This document shows, piece after piece, positions 1 to 11,980 of a stretch of 64,000 bases of DNA (its first letter is position 1; each line of letters opens with the position of its first letter). Position numbers and translations under genes: made by a program. The stretch covers positions 2,769,749 through 2,833,748 of the forward strand of contig OU744720.1 of the NCBI GenBank assembly GCA_916613615.1, read 5' to 3'. Origin of the DNA: Steromphala cineraria (lineage: Eukaryota > Mollusca > Gastropoda > Trochida > Trochidae). Below the pieces are notes generated by a model, which was not told the origin of the DNA, did not search any database, and saw nothing but the letters and a program-made list of their open reading frames with translations.

Positions 1-388
1 TGTTGAGAAAACACAATTTTAATTATTAATCACGAAAACAGCTAATCGAACTTACGTAAACTCCGCACACCGCGTGCGTCATTTGGTTACGTCATGTTAT
101 TCTATGCGACACCTCTTCTCGGAGAGGAGCTGTTGCCATGGCAGCAGGGTACATAGGATTTGTACACCGTGAGAGGAGAGTGTCCCGGGGTACATAAGAT
201 AAAATGAGTCGATCGTCAGCCAATCAAAAACGAGTATTTTACTGTAAGGTAAGATAAACATGATTGTAACATTCAAACCCTGACAATTGACTATAACTTC
301 TCTGCTTTCTTTGACATACATTCCATCTCATTCCAGAGGAAATATACATACTAGGGTTTTATTTTTCTTAAATATTTCATTGCTTTAA

Positions 389-744
389 AGGGGCAGTAGC
401 ACGTTTTTTGATAATTTTATATTTTAAAAATTGCACTTATAATTGTAAGTAAATGCCTAATGTATTATTTTGACAGTGTCAAAAATCTTATTACACTAAC
501 CAATCACACATAGTCAGAGGACAAAGTATGAGGATTCACATAAAATCCATTGGCGGCCATTTTTGTGTGAACACCTTTAATTAATTTTTGTAAGAAAAAG
601 GAATCGCATGGCTGAACCTTACGTTATATATTTGAATTATTACTGCTCCATTTAGTTTAAATACATTGTCTTTCATTTGGAACCATTTATTTTTATTTTC
701 CTGACATCACCTTATATTCCCCCTAAAAACGTGCTACTGCCCCT
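389..744 (+). mobile_element. TTAA-flanked MITE, family A (356 bp)
   Basis: TIRs AGGGGCAGTAGCACG and CGTGCTACTGCCCCT are flanked by TTAA on both sides. No coding capacity. TTAA target duplication is typical of piggyBac-type elements, but the TIR start does not match the usual piggyBac CCY, so superfamily is open. Confidence 0.8.
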
Positions 745-748
745 TTAA

Positions 749-1468
749 TGGCCGTGTAGGAATGTGACGTCAAGGGACGCTTTCCGGATAATTAAATCAT
801 TATCGTGCTTCATTGTAAAGTATAAACTATCGGGATTCAACCTTGGTGACGAAAGTGTCCGTGACAACCACGAAATTAGACTTAGATCCTTTCTCACATC
901 AGACATCATCAATATCTTCGGAAAAAACTATTGTACGTTTATCATTTTAAAATTCCACCAATGTATTGCTACCCTTAAGGTGAATACCAAACTTGGTTTT
1001 CAGATCTTCGTAGCTTTGTGTTCTAAATTTTAAAAAATAATGACTTTTTCACAGTACATAAATCATCATTGTAAAAAGTAATTAGCATGCAATTTCGCAA
1101 ATTATGACTCACTTGTGGCCAAGGATTGTATAATCTGTACACTTTCATCAGACATGCAAAATTCGATTCTAGCTTACTGATAAGTAATGATAACGGTTAA
1201 ACATTAAATCTGTCAATACTGCACTTTAAAGCATCAATAAACACAAATTGCTAAATATCATTCATATTCCAATCTTGTGGAAGTCGTTCAGTGGTTGCAA
1301 CACCAAGTGACTGTAATTCGTTCACCACCCCTGGCTGTAATTCGTTCACTCAGATTTGACACCAAGTCTAGTTCAAGGGTTCTAATTTTGTTATTTGACA
1401 TCATATGTATAGGTATACAACATGGTACAAAGATATTCGAGTTTTTTTATGTACTGTATACATGTTTT
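749..1468. other. No gene seen
   Basis: AT-rich sequence with short chance frames. An iterated CTGTAATTCGTTCAC motif occurs at 1309-1350. Confidence 0.5.
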
Positions 1469-2174
1469 GAAAATAAGATAATATCGCACAAATGAAAGTT
1501 CCAGATGCGAAATTTGCCTCCTATATTGTGATGTAGCAGCCGCCCGAGGGCACATAATGAAATAACTTTTCGTGTATACTTTCACCAGTCCAAATATGTT
1601 TTTTCAAAAGTACCTGAAAACTGAAGTATTGAGAAAAATCCTACACCGAATGCACAGAAACAAACTTATCTCTCGCAGAGTAACTCGTTCACTTCCGTTG
1701 TGTAACAATTTCCAGGCGTACACGTTCCTACAGTGTGCGACGTCACCATTGAAATGACGTCATAATCGTAGGCTATCACGTCATAAGACAGAAGTGTCGC
1801 TGGCGATATTCTCGAGAGTTTTGTTTAGGATTTCCCTTTTCCAAGTGTTTTGCAGTTTATTTACTGACGATAACATTAGTTTCTCACTATATTATTTAAG
1901 AATTGGAGGTATAAACTTAAAAACCGCTGTGCAAACTGTGTAAATCCGCGTATTGTGCATGTAAATATGCTCTTGTAGGCCATCTATCAAGATGGTTTAT
2001 GATAATATCTCTCTTGCTTTTGAAATTTAAATTTTAAAGCTGTTGCATGCAGGCCCTTTGTTTAATGGCGATGGTAAAATCAAGGAGTTGATAGAGAGGT
2101 TTTCAGGAGCTTCCAAGTGTAAATAATTTACTTCCGACTTGTGTGTTATTGTTCCTGATAGGACTGTCCCTTAA

Positions 2175-2530
2175 AGAAGCAGTAGCACGTTTTGGGGGGG
2201 AATTTAAGGTGATGTCAGGAAAATGAAATGTAATGGTTCCAATTGAAAGACAATGTATTTAAACTAAATGGAGCAGTAATGATTCAAATATATAATGTAA
2301 AGTTCAGCCATGCGATTCCTTTTTCTTACACAAAATGAATTAAAGGTGTTCACACAAAATGGCTGCCAATAGATTTTATGTGAATCTTCATACTTTTTCC
2401 TCTAAATATGGATGATTGGCTTGTGAAATGAGATTTTTGACACTATCAAAATAACCCATTTAGCATTAACATACAATTGACAGTGAAAATTGTAAAATAT
2501 AAAATTATAACAAAACGTGCTACTGCCCCT
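2175..2530 (-). mobile_element. TTAA-flanked MITE, family A (copy A block)
   Basis: Same family as 389-744 in reverse orientation, TTAA on both sides. Shared with the copy B position 51181-51536, so it inserted before the duplication. Confidence 0.8.
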
Positions 2531-3464
2531 TTAAATCCAGGAGTTTATAAAAAGATTTTTAGGAGCTTCTCACCTTCGGAAGTGTAAATAATTTCTTTAC
2601 AGAGAATGAATTTCTGACTTGAATGTTAGTGTTCTCTCCAGCCATGTGATAGGTTATGGAAGAATAAATAAAAACTTGTTGACAATAGATTAAAACATTT
2701 GTGTATAAAAAAACAAAACACAAAAATATTACGCAAATGCAAAATGATTTAAATATCATGTATTTATCAAGTAGGAAATCAATTGATTTACAAATCACAA
2801 AATGGTATCTTTGCTTATCACATACTCTCTATATATCATGGTGACCTGAGAAGTTTCACAAAGACAAAAATGAAAATTTATAGTAAATTCAAGAGAACAA
2901 TTTTTCCCTAATGAATACAAAATGCATGAAAATCAACTTAGACTAATAGTGTCAGTAGTACAGCCACTTTTTAATGCTACATTCATGCCGTTGCTATCAG
3001 AAACAAAAATCAATTTTTCCGTTTAACAACTACCGGTACCGGTCATTGAAGATATCTTATTGTTTTCAGTGTGATACAACTCATTTCTAATTGATATTTT
3101 TATAATTGGGCACAAAAATATAGTCATGATATGAGATATAAATGAATAAATGATATCATATTGTTGAGTCGTCACAGGGCCACAGACTTGATGCAAGGCT
3201 GAGTGTAGATGTGACGACAAACCAGTATATACCGTACGTCATCGTTACTTTGGTATTTTCAGTGAATTACTTAAATTATGTTAAGACTATTTTCTTTGAA
3301 AAATCTTTCACCAAGGAGCATAAAATATATTAGAATTATCACGATTAGCCATTTGCTTTTCAATAATGTTGAAATTATAGTTATGTTAATATTTTTCATA
3401 ACAAATAACGAATGGTTTTTTTATTTCAACAATTTAAAGAAGTCTCTTCAACATAATCAATAAA

Positions 3465-3918
3465 AAAGAAATTTCAGCTTTCTAGGCCTTATACTTCTGG
3501 AGAAGAAGATGAAAATAGGTGTTTAGGGCTTTGCCCCTGTGGCCCTTATTAGGGGTCACAGGGCCACCAAAGCTATAATTTATAATCCTCACTAGTCAAG
3601 GAGTCTGTACAGAAAGTTTCAGCTTTCTAGGCCTTATGTTTCTGGAGAAGAAGATGAAAATAGGTTTTTAGGGCGTGGCCCTTAGTAGGGGCCACAGGGC
3701 CACCTAAGCTACAATTTATAATCCTCACTAGTCAAGAAGTCTTTACACAAAGTTTCAGCTTTCAAGGCCTTATGGTTCTGGAGAAGAAGTCAAAATTCCA
3801 CAAAGTTTACGGACGGATGGACGGTTGGACGGACGGACGGATGGACGGACAGACGCCAGACAACATGCCATGCCATAAGCCCATCGGGCCTTACAGGCCA
3901 GATGAGCTAAAAAGGTAA
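3465..3918 (+). mobile_element. Pearl/HINE-like tandem-core element
   Basis: Two to three ~145-bp core units (TTTCAGCTTTCTAGGCCTTA ... TCACTAGTCAAGGAGTCTGT), then an ACGGACGG microsatellite and a conserved tail ending CAGGCCAGATGAGCTAAAAA. The architecture matches bivalve pearl elements, which are regarded as nonautonomous Helentron relatives. The copy B site (near 52760) is empty. Confidence 0.7.
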
Positions 3919-4213
3919 AAAAAGAAATCTGTTGTTATATTATGACAATTGCACATAAAAGACTGCTGAACTGTTATGAATCAATACAAGGAAAGCATTT
4001 TTCAAGTATGACAAGTATGAAAATTCCTGATAGAAGATCACAAGTCAAATGAAAGAGTACACCTAGAGAGAAAAACAAAGATTTTATCAAAAAAATACAT
4101 AATTATAGAATGGCAATAAATAAAAAAACTTTAAAGTGACAAAGCTGCCTTTGTATCTGAAATCTGAATGTTTGAGTGGCGTTTCCAGGCCTTTGGACCT
4201 TCCTCAAAACATA

Positions 4214-5586
4214 TTAGTATCTGTAATTTACTGCATTTTGTACATTTGTAAATGTGACTGTTTGATAAGATTCAGTTGAGCTGTCACTGTGTAACTCATC
4301 ATCAAACTCAGTTTTCACACATACAGTGCCCCCATCACCAAGATCTTCATCTGGAGACGAGGACTCACAGTCACTGTCCTGGTCTTGAGAAGCTTCTCCA
4401 GGATGTCCAGAATGTCCTTCACTTCCCGGACTCCTCACATACACTGTATAGGAGCCATCAATGGTCTCCAACTTGATCCCTAGACTCTCTTCATTGGAGT
4501 CCATCTCCTGATGGGACCTATCTTCCTCCGTCTTTTCAGTGACAGTTGTTCTCTCACAGCGTCCCGATTCCTCTGAATCATCTATGCCATCCTTTGGTTC
4601 TTCTTTGATATCGAATCTCTCCTCAGTGTCATCTTCCCCCTGAGGTGTGTCTCCTGTACTGTCCTTATTGAACATCGGTTCTCTACTAGACACTGATCTG
4701 AAGGAATGGCTATTCTTGTCAAAATATATGCTTCTTGGAGAGATCATGTCTGGTTCATTTGATGTTGCATCTTTACTGACATAACTTATACGTCTATGCT
4801 TTGCTTGACTGTGTTCATCTACTGATGAAGCATCATCAGGATCCATTTTATTACTTGGTTGATCTGAATGTAAGCTGACTACATTGGAGATGATTGGACC
4901 CTCTGACTGCGTATCCCCAATCTGATAAGACAGTTGTCCAGACTGGTTGGTCATCATTACTAGTGGAACAGCCTTGACGGAGGACTGAGTGACTTTCATC
5001 ACAAGAGCTGGAGCAGGAAGAGGTTGAGAGGAGAGGGGTCCTGATTCAGGTTTTGGAAGCAATGTTCTCTTCTTCACACTCTTTTTCTCAGGACGATAAG
5101 GAATCTTTGAGGTAGAATCTTCCTGTTTCATGGTTGTGGACATGTGACCTTGTGGTGTTGGTGAAGTTAAATTTGTAGAATCTGAAGACACTGACGGCTG
5201 GTTTGCTGTCACAGGAATCGATGTTGACACCTCTGTTGGATTTGGATCTGGTTCCTGTTTAGGAGTCACAGAAATTGGTAAAGATGCATCTACACATGGA
5301 AGTTTATTCTTACTATGTACACCTACTCCAGTGGTAAAAGGTGCCAGCACCTGGGGTTTCAAAGGTTTTCCTTTTCCTAATTCCTCAGGACTAGGAAATT
5401 TCTGATGTGAAGTTGTTGTGGATGATTTCTTGCAAGCTGGGTCGGCTATTTTGAGGATTTCGAGAACCTCCTTGAACTGGAGAAAACTTGCTGCAGCCTC
5501 GATCTTCTTGCACGAATCCTTGGTCACTTCAAAGCTGCCTTTGTAACAGTACTCAAGAAGTGATTTCATCACGGACGATTCAATGT
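4214..5586 (-). CDS. BTB gene copy A, last exon: BTB C-half and acidic SUMO-motif tail
   Basis: The exon begins at a CTGTTTCAG acceptor (phase 1) and ends at TAA, contributing 456 residues after the split Asp. The first ~50 residues complete the BTB domain (IESSVMKSLLEYCYKG, then AAASFLQFKEVLEILK). There is no Kelch or C2H2 array. The rest is low-complexity: a Ser/Thr/Pro-rich basic stretch with a KKSVKKRTLLPKPE patch that could be a nuclear localisation signal, then an acidic tail. Several psi-K-x-E matches (MKQED, IKEEP, IKLET, VKTEF) fit SUMO sites. With exon 1 this suggests a nuclear BTB regulator, perhaps a transcriptional cofactor dimerising through BTB. Function is inferred from domain content. 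The open frame continues to 5623, but that part is intron. Confidence 0.82.
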
Positions 5587-5989
5587 CTGAAACAGTAAAG
5601 AACTCATGACAAAAGTATAACAATCATGAAAGCATTGAAATGAAAGTCCTTTCACCCATAGCACCATTGAATAGTTTTAATTTGGTTTCACTTATTATTG
5701 TTGTTATAAATATAAAATAATAATGACAGGTTTCAATTTAGTCATCAACAACTTTGTGCCGGTGAGCAACAATTGTGATGGTACTAGGCGCTATATAAAT
5801 TAATTATTATTATTATTATTTGTGTCACAAAATGCAAGTAAATGTGATACTTAAGCTTAAAAATCTAAAGGTAAATAGATCATACAACAGATGGCACTGA
5901 TGTCTATGGTTTCTTTCCCAGGCCTGCATAAAAATCCCGTAAATCAAAACACTCATCAAAAATAATTGTTATGTAATGAAATTTACAGT

Positions 5990-6930
5990 CTGATTAAAAT
6001 CGGCCTAGTTCCAAGGAAAACAAGTGTTTGCCACTAATGTGACAGTCACAATGTCCCCCACGGCTTGTTTTTTTATATAGCATTGTCACAATAAGCAAAT
6101 GCTATATTCCCATTGACAATAAGTGCAATGGTTCAAGAGATATGACGCTAACAAAAGTTTCAAACGTGGTCAAAGTGCCGTTGGGATGTTGAAAATATGG
6201 TCAAGGTCATCCAATTTGACTGGTGTCTGCGTACTTCCCCAATGTAGGCTCTGACCAAATTTGAAGATATTTGGTGCAGTGGTTCATGAGATATCAAGTA
6301 AACAAGAGTTAATCGAGTAAACAAGTGACCAAAGTGGTGACCTAGAAATTAAGGTCTAGGTCAACCAAAGTGACTGGTGTCTGTATAATCCCTCAATGTA
6401 GGCTGTGACCAAATTTGGGGACATTTCATGAATGTGTCCATAAGATATGTTTCAAAAGTGTTCAAAGAATTGTGGTGACCTTGAAAATTAAGGTCAAGGT
6501 CATGCAAAGTATTTGGTGTCTGTGTTGTCCCACAATGTAGGCTGTGACTAAATTTGAAGACATTTTGTAAAACGGTTCAAGAGATATTGTGTTAACAAAA
6601 GTGTTCAAAAGTGGCCAAAGTGCCGTAGTGACCTTGAAAATAATATCAAGGTCACCTGAAGTGACTGGTGTCATCAAAATCCTCCAATGTAGGCTGTGAC
6701 TAAATTTGAAGACGGCGGTTCATAAGATAAGGTGTTAACAAGAGTTACAAAAGTAGCCAAAGTGCCGTAGTGACATTGAAAATAATGTGGCTGGTGTCTG
6801 CGTAATCCCCCAAAGTAGTGACCAAATTTAAAGACATTGGGTGTATCAGTTTGTGAGATATCGCTCTAACAAGGATACAGACATATGTACGTACTGAAAT
6901 GGTATGAAAATTTAGTGGGACAAGACACTC
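5990..6930 (+). repeat. ~145-bp tandem array, family E (copy A)
   Basis: Units carry GTAGGCTGTGACCAAATTTG, GAGATATCGCG-like and AAGTGACTGGTGTCTGCGTA motifs. Head GTTTGCCACTAATGTG. Same organisation as the pearl-like arrays but unrelated unit sequence. Shared with copy B. Confidence 0.65.
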
Positions 6931-6931
6931 G

Positions 6932-7271
6932 TATTCGATGTAATAAGCGCCCTGCTCCAATAAGCGCCCCCCAAAGGATTTTGTGATTATATGTCTAATA
7001 ATCGCGAATGTACCAGCCGTAATAAAATGATAAATTCAAAGTTTTCACTTCGTTTCAAGAGAAATTAAAGGATACAATAGCGACAATATGTGTTATTTTC
7101 CACTCAATAATGTGTTAGTATGTTTTGAACCTCTGTATCAGCTATCAAAGACAATCTAAACCCAGTTCCATTTGAGTAGTTTTTATTTTTCGGTAGTCCT
7201 TCACACCACTTTAATAAGCGCCCACCCAAGTCAATTTTTTAAGCGGCCTGGGGGCTTATTACGTCGAATAT
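6932..7271. mobile_element. Related TIR MITE, TATTCGATGTAATAAGCGCC type
   Basis: Ends TATTCGATGTAATAAGCGCC and GGGGGCTTATTACGTCGAATA are inverted with a few differences. The AATAAGCGCCC motif repeats internally. Absent from copy B at the end of the family E array. Confidence 0.65.
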
Positions 7272-7342
7272 CCTGATATAGTTGATAACAGTTCATCGAT
7301 AATATTGATTTTTCAATCGTCTTATACGGGATACACGTGTAT

Positions 7343-7485
7343 CAATACAAAAAAATAGAGCCATTGGCTCTATAGCTCATCAGGCTTCATCATCAATTAT
7401 GCTGTAGAGTGTGGCCAATGTGATTCCCCCTTTGTAGAGGCCACAGAGTTTCAGTTTTCTAGGCCTTATACCTCAGGAGAAGAGA
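7343..7485 (+). mobile_element. Head of a pearl/HINE-like element
   Basis: The head contains the palindrome AGAGCCATTGGCTCT and TAGCTCATCAGG, the inverted counterpart of the tail GATGAGCTA. It continues into one partial core and is then cut by a ~1-kb insertion (to 8470) that copy B lacks. Confidence 0.6.
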
Positions 7486-8469
7486 TTACGGCCTAATCCA
7501 TCGAATTTTCAAAACTGAACTGTACCTATCCGTTGAATAACGCTTGAGTGATTTTGTACCAATCGGTCGATTCTTTGCGAGCAAGAGAATCTGGGAGAAT
7601 CTAAGTTGATTAATGAAGGGGTGTACAGGTTGTTACAAACATTACGATTGAAAGCTTGAAATGAAGTTGTAGAAGTAGTAGTATTTGTCTCACACGCATC
7701 ATAACATTTTATATACAAAACATGGTACACCATATAAAACAATGCGTCAAGCCACAACTGGCTTATGAGACACTAAAAGAACACATCTTACTGTTCATAA
7801 AAAAAAATTAATATATATTTTGATTCATGAGAAAAACAAACTTTTCACTATCATTCAAATCATAAAACGCACCATTACTCAGTGAGCTGCTTACACTTCT
7901 TATGCTTACAACTGTTCATGTCTTATTTTCTTTGACGGGAAACGGACATATTGTGAGTAAAGGATTCAGGATAACTTTTAAATGTTACCACTTTTACCAT
8001 ATATTATTTGCGTAACAATAAATCTCTAATAGCATTGTGTATTAACATTGATAATTGCTGTTATTTTTTATATTTAATATTCTACACCAAATTTACTTTT
8101 AAAACAAAAATAATTAAAACGAATACTGTTTACAATTATACCATTATTGTTCATAATTTACTTTAAGTCTAAACACAAACTCTAACAATGATATATCAAC
8201 GTTATTTAAAGGTTGCTGTTGTTCTCAAATGCAAGAGGGTAGGAATATTATACATGTATATAATTTTTTATATATTCACTCATTAGATACAACATCGAAA
8301 TGAAGATTACATGTTCGCATCATCCAATCTTCAAGGGATCAAAACACCCCCTTTCGTCTTATTTTGGAAGGTTCCAATGTTATGTAAGCCAATTAACAAC
8401 TTAAATCACTGTACCGATCTGTTGAATGGATTTTTATATCCTTAAACTAGAAATTCGACGAAAAGGTAT

Positions 8470-9160
8470 GTGACCGGAGAAGAAGATGAAAATAGGTTTT
8501 TGGGGTGTGGCCCCTGTGGCCCTTATTAGGGGTCACAGGGCCGTCAAAGCTACGATTTATAATCTTCACTAGTCAAGGAATCTGCAAACAAAGTTTCAGC
8601 TTTCTAGGCCTCATGGCTCTGGAGAAGAAGATGAAAATATGTTTTTAGGGTGTGGCCCCTGTGGCCCTTATTAGGGGTCCCAGGGCCACCAAAGCTACAA
8701 TTTATTATCATCACTAGCCAAGGAGTCTGTACACAAAGTTTCAGCTTTCTAGGCCTAATGCTTCTGGAGAAGAAGATAAAAATAGGTTTTTAGGGCATGG
8801 CATCTGTGGCCCTTATTAGGGGCCATTGGGCCACCAAAGCTACAATTTATAATCCTCACCAGTCAAGGAGTCTGTACACAAAGTTTCAGCTTTCTAGGCC
8901 TTATGCTTCTGGAGAAGAAGATGGAAATGGGTTTTAGGGTGTGGCCCCTGTGGCCCATATTAGGGGTCACAGGGCCACCAAAACTACATTTTATAATCCT
9001 CACTATCCAAGGAGTCTGTACACAAAAGTTTCAGTTTTTTAGGCCTTATGGTTCTGGAGAAGAAGTCGAAATTCCACAAAGTTTACGGATGGACGGACGG
9101 ACGCCGGACACCATGCCATGCCATAAGCCCATCGGGCCTTACAGGCCAGATGAGCTAAAA
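8470..9160 (+). mobile_element. Pearl/HINE-like tandem cores and tail
   Basis: Four to five ~145-bp core units (GGAGAAGAAGATGAAAATAG ... GTGGCCCTTATTAGGGGTCA), ACGG repeats and the tail with CCATGCCATGCCATAAGCCC. This is the continuation of the head at 7343. A frame open across the cores (8903-9187) is an accident of the repeat. Confidence 0.65.
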
Positions 9161-9625
9161 AGTGACTGCAATTTATTATTTGATTGAGGATGAGCTGCTC
9201 TGTTCTATCAGTGAAATAAACCCTCTATTTTGATGCAGTAGTGGGAACCTTCATCGGCACTCTACTCAGTGAAGATAACTACTTTAGTGACGTCGAGTTC
9301 ATGAAACAATGTGTTGGCGTAATAAATTCTCACATGACTTCACACTGTTACTGCAGTAATGAGCTCCTCAAAAAACCAATCAAACATGTCACTGGTTCTC
9401 TTTGGCATATTTAGAAACATTTCAACATATAATAAATAGAATATCACATTGATGTATCACCACAATAGTCAACACAAACTGAGTCTGATAGTACCTCCTT
9501 ATTGGTTAACTGAATCAAACACATCGAAAAGAAACACATGTATCTAAAATAAGTGAATGACTGCATTAAGGCAGAGAGTAAATCACTTGAGATGGTCAAA
9601 CAAGGACCAGGTTGGGTTAAAAGAG

Positions 9626-10459
9626 CATTCTAACATGACACCAAAACTAGTTTGAAAGTAATTATTTCGCCGATAATCACCTCTAAATATTTACGACCAC
9701 TTCACATTCCTCTGCGCACGCGTATCATGACAATCTGCACTCAGCGACTTTCTGTTTACAATAGACATGCTGGTGACGACACTTTAAATTTCAATATCAG
9801 AAGCTTGTCGACATTTTTAAACACCTACAAATTTTAATCTAATAACGAGGTTTTTGGTTACTGTTTGAAGTGTTTCTTAATCTTACTGCTTCGCGATGTA
9901 AATTAATCACAGTCCACAGATCTAAACAAAATCAACGATCGCACACCTCTCAAACAGCGATTCGTCAAATGAACAGAAGCGACTTGATTCTTTAATTTCG
10001 CAGAATGCTGTCACTGCCCCTACCTCTAATTTACAAGTGACCACTTTTCCTGTCACAGTATCCCCAACCATGACACAAAATATAACTTTCTTGACAGCTT
10101 CCACTAACAGTTCACTGACACGTAGTGAACAACTATTTTCAGAGTAACGTCCCTTGATTTGGTCAGTCCTTGTCGCTCTTGTAGGGGTGATGGGTCGACC
10201 CATGTATTTAGGTAATCGTAACTTTGACGACATTGAAATGTTTTCTATTGATAGTATGCTCAAAAGATTATAGATGAGTCTAATTAAACATGTTTTTTTT
10301 CTGTATGTAATGAAATTTTAATTGTTGTGTTCTTTTTTAAAGTGGACTGTACCATTGTTTTGCAAGTGAGTGGAACCGGTCTGCACCGGTTTGACCTAAT
10401 CACATTGCTTTTGCGCAAGTCAAAATAGTCTTTTTTTACTAATTAGTCATGTTAGAATG
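9626..10459. mobile_element. TIR DNA element in copy A intron
   Basis: 14-bp TIRs CATTCTAACATGAC and GTCATGTTAGAATG bound 834 bp absent from copy B (join near 62262). A minus-strand frame at 9922-10263 is open for 113 codons (RLPKYMGRPITPTRATRTDQ, then CSFDESLFERCAIVDFV), but I recognise no transposase or other domain. The TIR ends resemble those of 58084-58799 (TAACATGAC). Confidence 0.7.
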
Positions 10460-10587
10460 GTCTAAATCTGTCCAACCTAATGGTGAATTCCTACATTCAC
10501 TTATAAGACTATTTTAATGATAATTACTCAACACAGCTTAAATGTTCTAGGGATTAGTGATGAAGAAAGATTTCACTGTGTACATAC

Positions 10588-10804
10588 CCAATTTGACAAG
10601 GCTCTTCTGGTTCTTCAAGCTCACAGCCAGTTTTCTAAGATAATCCGAGTGTAGTGCAAGTATCAGCCAATGAGCCTTGAGAACAACTCCATCATTACAC
10701 ATCAGCTCCGTGTCACACAGGACCAGTTCCTTGTACACTCTCCGCAAATTCGTCAATAAATTCTCGCTGAAGGATGGATCTCTTACTCTATTCGAGCTTT
10801 TTTT
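10588..10804 (-). CDS. BTB gene copy A, exon 2: N-terminal half of BTB domain
   Basis: The exon runs from a TTTTTCAG acceptor (phase 0) to a TTGG|GTATGT donor (phase 1) and encodes 72 residues plus one base. Residues such as LVLCDTELMCNDG, VVLKAHWLILALHSDYLRKL and the following VKL match the first half of BTB/POZ domains: the D-x-x-L strand, the K-A-H motif, and S-x-Y-x-R-K. Joining to the exon at 5586 through a split Asp codon restores a continuous BTB fold (VKLD-IESSVMKSLLEYCYKG). Compared with copy B it lacks 9 bp near the 3' end (NQKSLVKL here, NQKTEKRLVKL in B). The exon sits inside the duplicated block. Two elements inserted only in copy A flank it at 9.6-10.5 and 10.9-11.1 kb. Confidence 0.82.
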
Positions 10805-10894
10805 CTGAAAAATATAATAAAAACATCAGTAACCTTCAAAGGTTTCAGACAAAAATATTTCAAATATTTAATCTCATTTTAAATAAATGGTTAG

Positions 10895-11135
10895 AAAAAG
10901 GTGAGGTGAGGTGATATGGGGTTTATTGCCGCTTTCAGCATTATTGCAGGGAGAAAGCCTGCAACACTATGGTGGCTTTGCATTGCGGTGAAACCTGCGA
11001 TCACCGGCTGGAACTAGAAACCATAGGTGCTACTGCACTGAAATTCAGTGTAGAATTGCACCCAAACCTGACTGCATGTAGAACAGTTCTCTACTGCAGA
11101 CAAAGTTGCCGAGCCCCTGGCGGGATGGGTTAGAA
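10895..11135. mobile_element. ~240-bp short dispersed insertion (SINE-like) in copy A
   Basis: Starts GGTGAGGTGAGGTGATATGG and contains TTGCCGCTTTCAGCATTATT, a motif also seen at 50351-50407 (TTTAGCGCCGCTTGGGCAAT). GGTTAGAAA occurs on both sides as a likely target duplication, and copy B has only one. No pol III boxes were confirmed, so SINE is a guess. Confidence 0.5.
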
Positions 11136-11651
11136 ACAAACAGAAGCTAGAAAAGGTAATTCCTGTGATTACAAATGTTAAACACTTACTCTCATTTATC
11201 ATTTATCTCATTTTCTAAAAATATCCATTATAGGTGTCAATTGAAGTATGCATTTGAATGAGTAATAAATACTTTGGTAGTTTAGGTTTTGTTTGTTCCT
11301 ATTATGATGATTTATCTTATTACTCATAACCTGTAGTAGTAGTTGTACCCGCTATGCATTTCATATCTGCTTGTTTGGCATTGTTTGCCTAGCAATGATC
11401 AAGGCATTTTCTATGTATCTCTATGCAATTTAAAGGAAATAAAATAATGTGTGTGTAATAGTGTTAATGACTTGCATCACATGAAATTGAATCCTTCTTT
11501 TATAACGTGAAATGTCCTTCATCACAAGTCAACCTGCCACAAATATGTCATGAGAAGAGTTGATATAAGATAACACTTTATTACCTAAAAGAGAATTCTT
11601 CTTACCGGTACTATCCAAAAGAGCATGACATAACGTGACACAGTTTTAAAC

Positions 11652-11902
11652 AAGATGTGTTTGTGAAACACGAATGCCCCCGGATGCATCCTGCTCGCTG
11701 TGTCAAGGTCAAGGTCACAAGGTCAAATGTCATCTGAAAGGTCTCATCACAAGGGATCCATATGTCAAGTATCAAAGACCTAGCTCTGACCAATCAAAAG
11801 TTATGACCAAGGTTAAAGTTTTTGTGGACAAACGGACAGACGGACGGACAGACGGACAGGTGAAAAACAATATACCCCCGGAATCTCCGATTCGGGGGCA
11901 TA
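11652..11902 (+). mobile_element. HINE-like element, family D (copy A only)
   Basis: Head GTGTTTGTGAAACAC (palindromic), one core unit rich in AAGGTCAAGGTCA, an ACGGACGG tract and a hairpin tail built from CCCCCGGAATC and GATTCGGGGG. The copy B sequence near 63195 reads straight through, so the site is empty there. Confidence 0.75.
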
Positions 11903-11980
11903 AAAACTTAACAATAAGAATTGAATGCTATGGAAAGATACAAATAACAACACACCATGTCCAACATAATATAATTATAC

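Larger units (their letters stand above)
1469..11980. repeat. Segmental duplication, copy A
   Basis: Near-identical sequence, in the same order and orientation, recurs at 50585-63274. It includes both BTB exons, introns, 3' flank, a TTAA MITE and the tandem array at 6.0-6.9 kb. The left edge is sharp: GAAAATAAGATAATATCGC starts both copies and the sequences before it differ. The right edge fades near ACAAATAACAACACACCA. Copy A has private insertions at 3465-3918, about 7485-8470, 9626-10459, 10895-11135 and 11652-11902. Confidence 0.9.

Noticed and set aside
4276..4476. Plus-strand frames opposite BTB last exons (also 53092-53307)
   Set aside because: Antisense shadows of the BTB coding exons; conserved only because the coding strand is.
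8903..9187. 94-codon frame
   Set aside because: Runs over pearl-like core units, ACGG tract and tail; identical sequence lies in other copies with stops.
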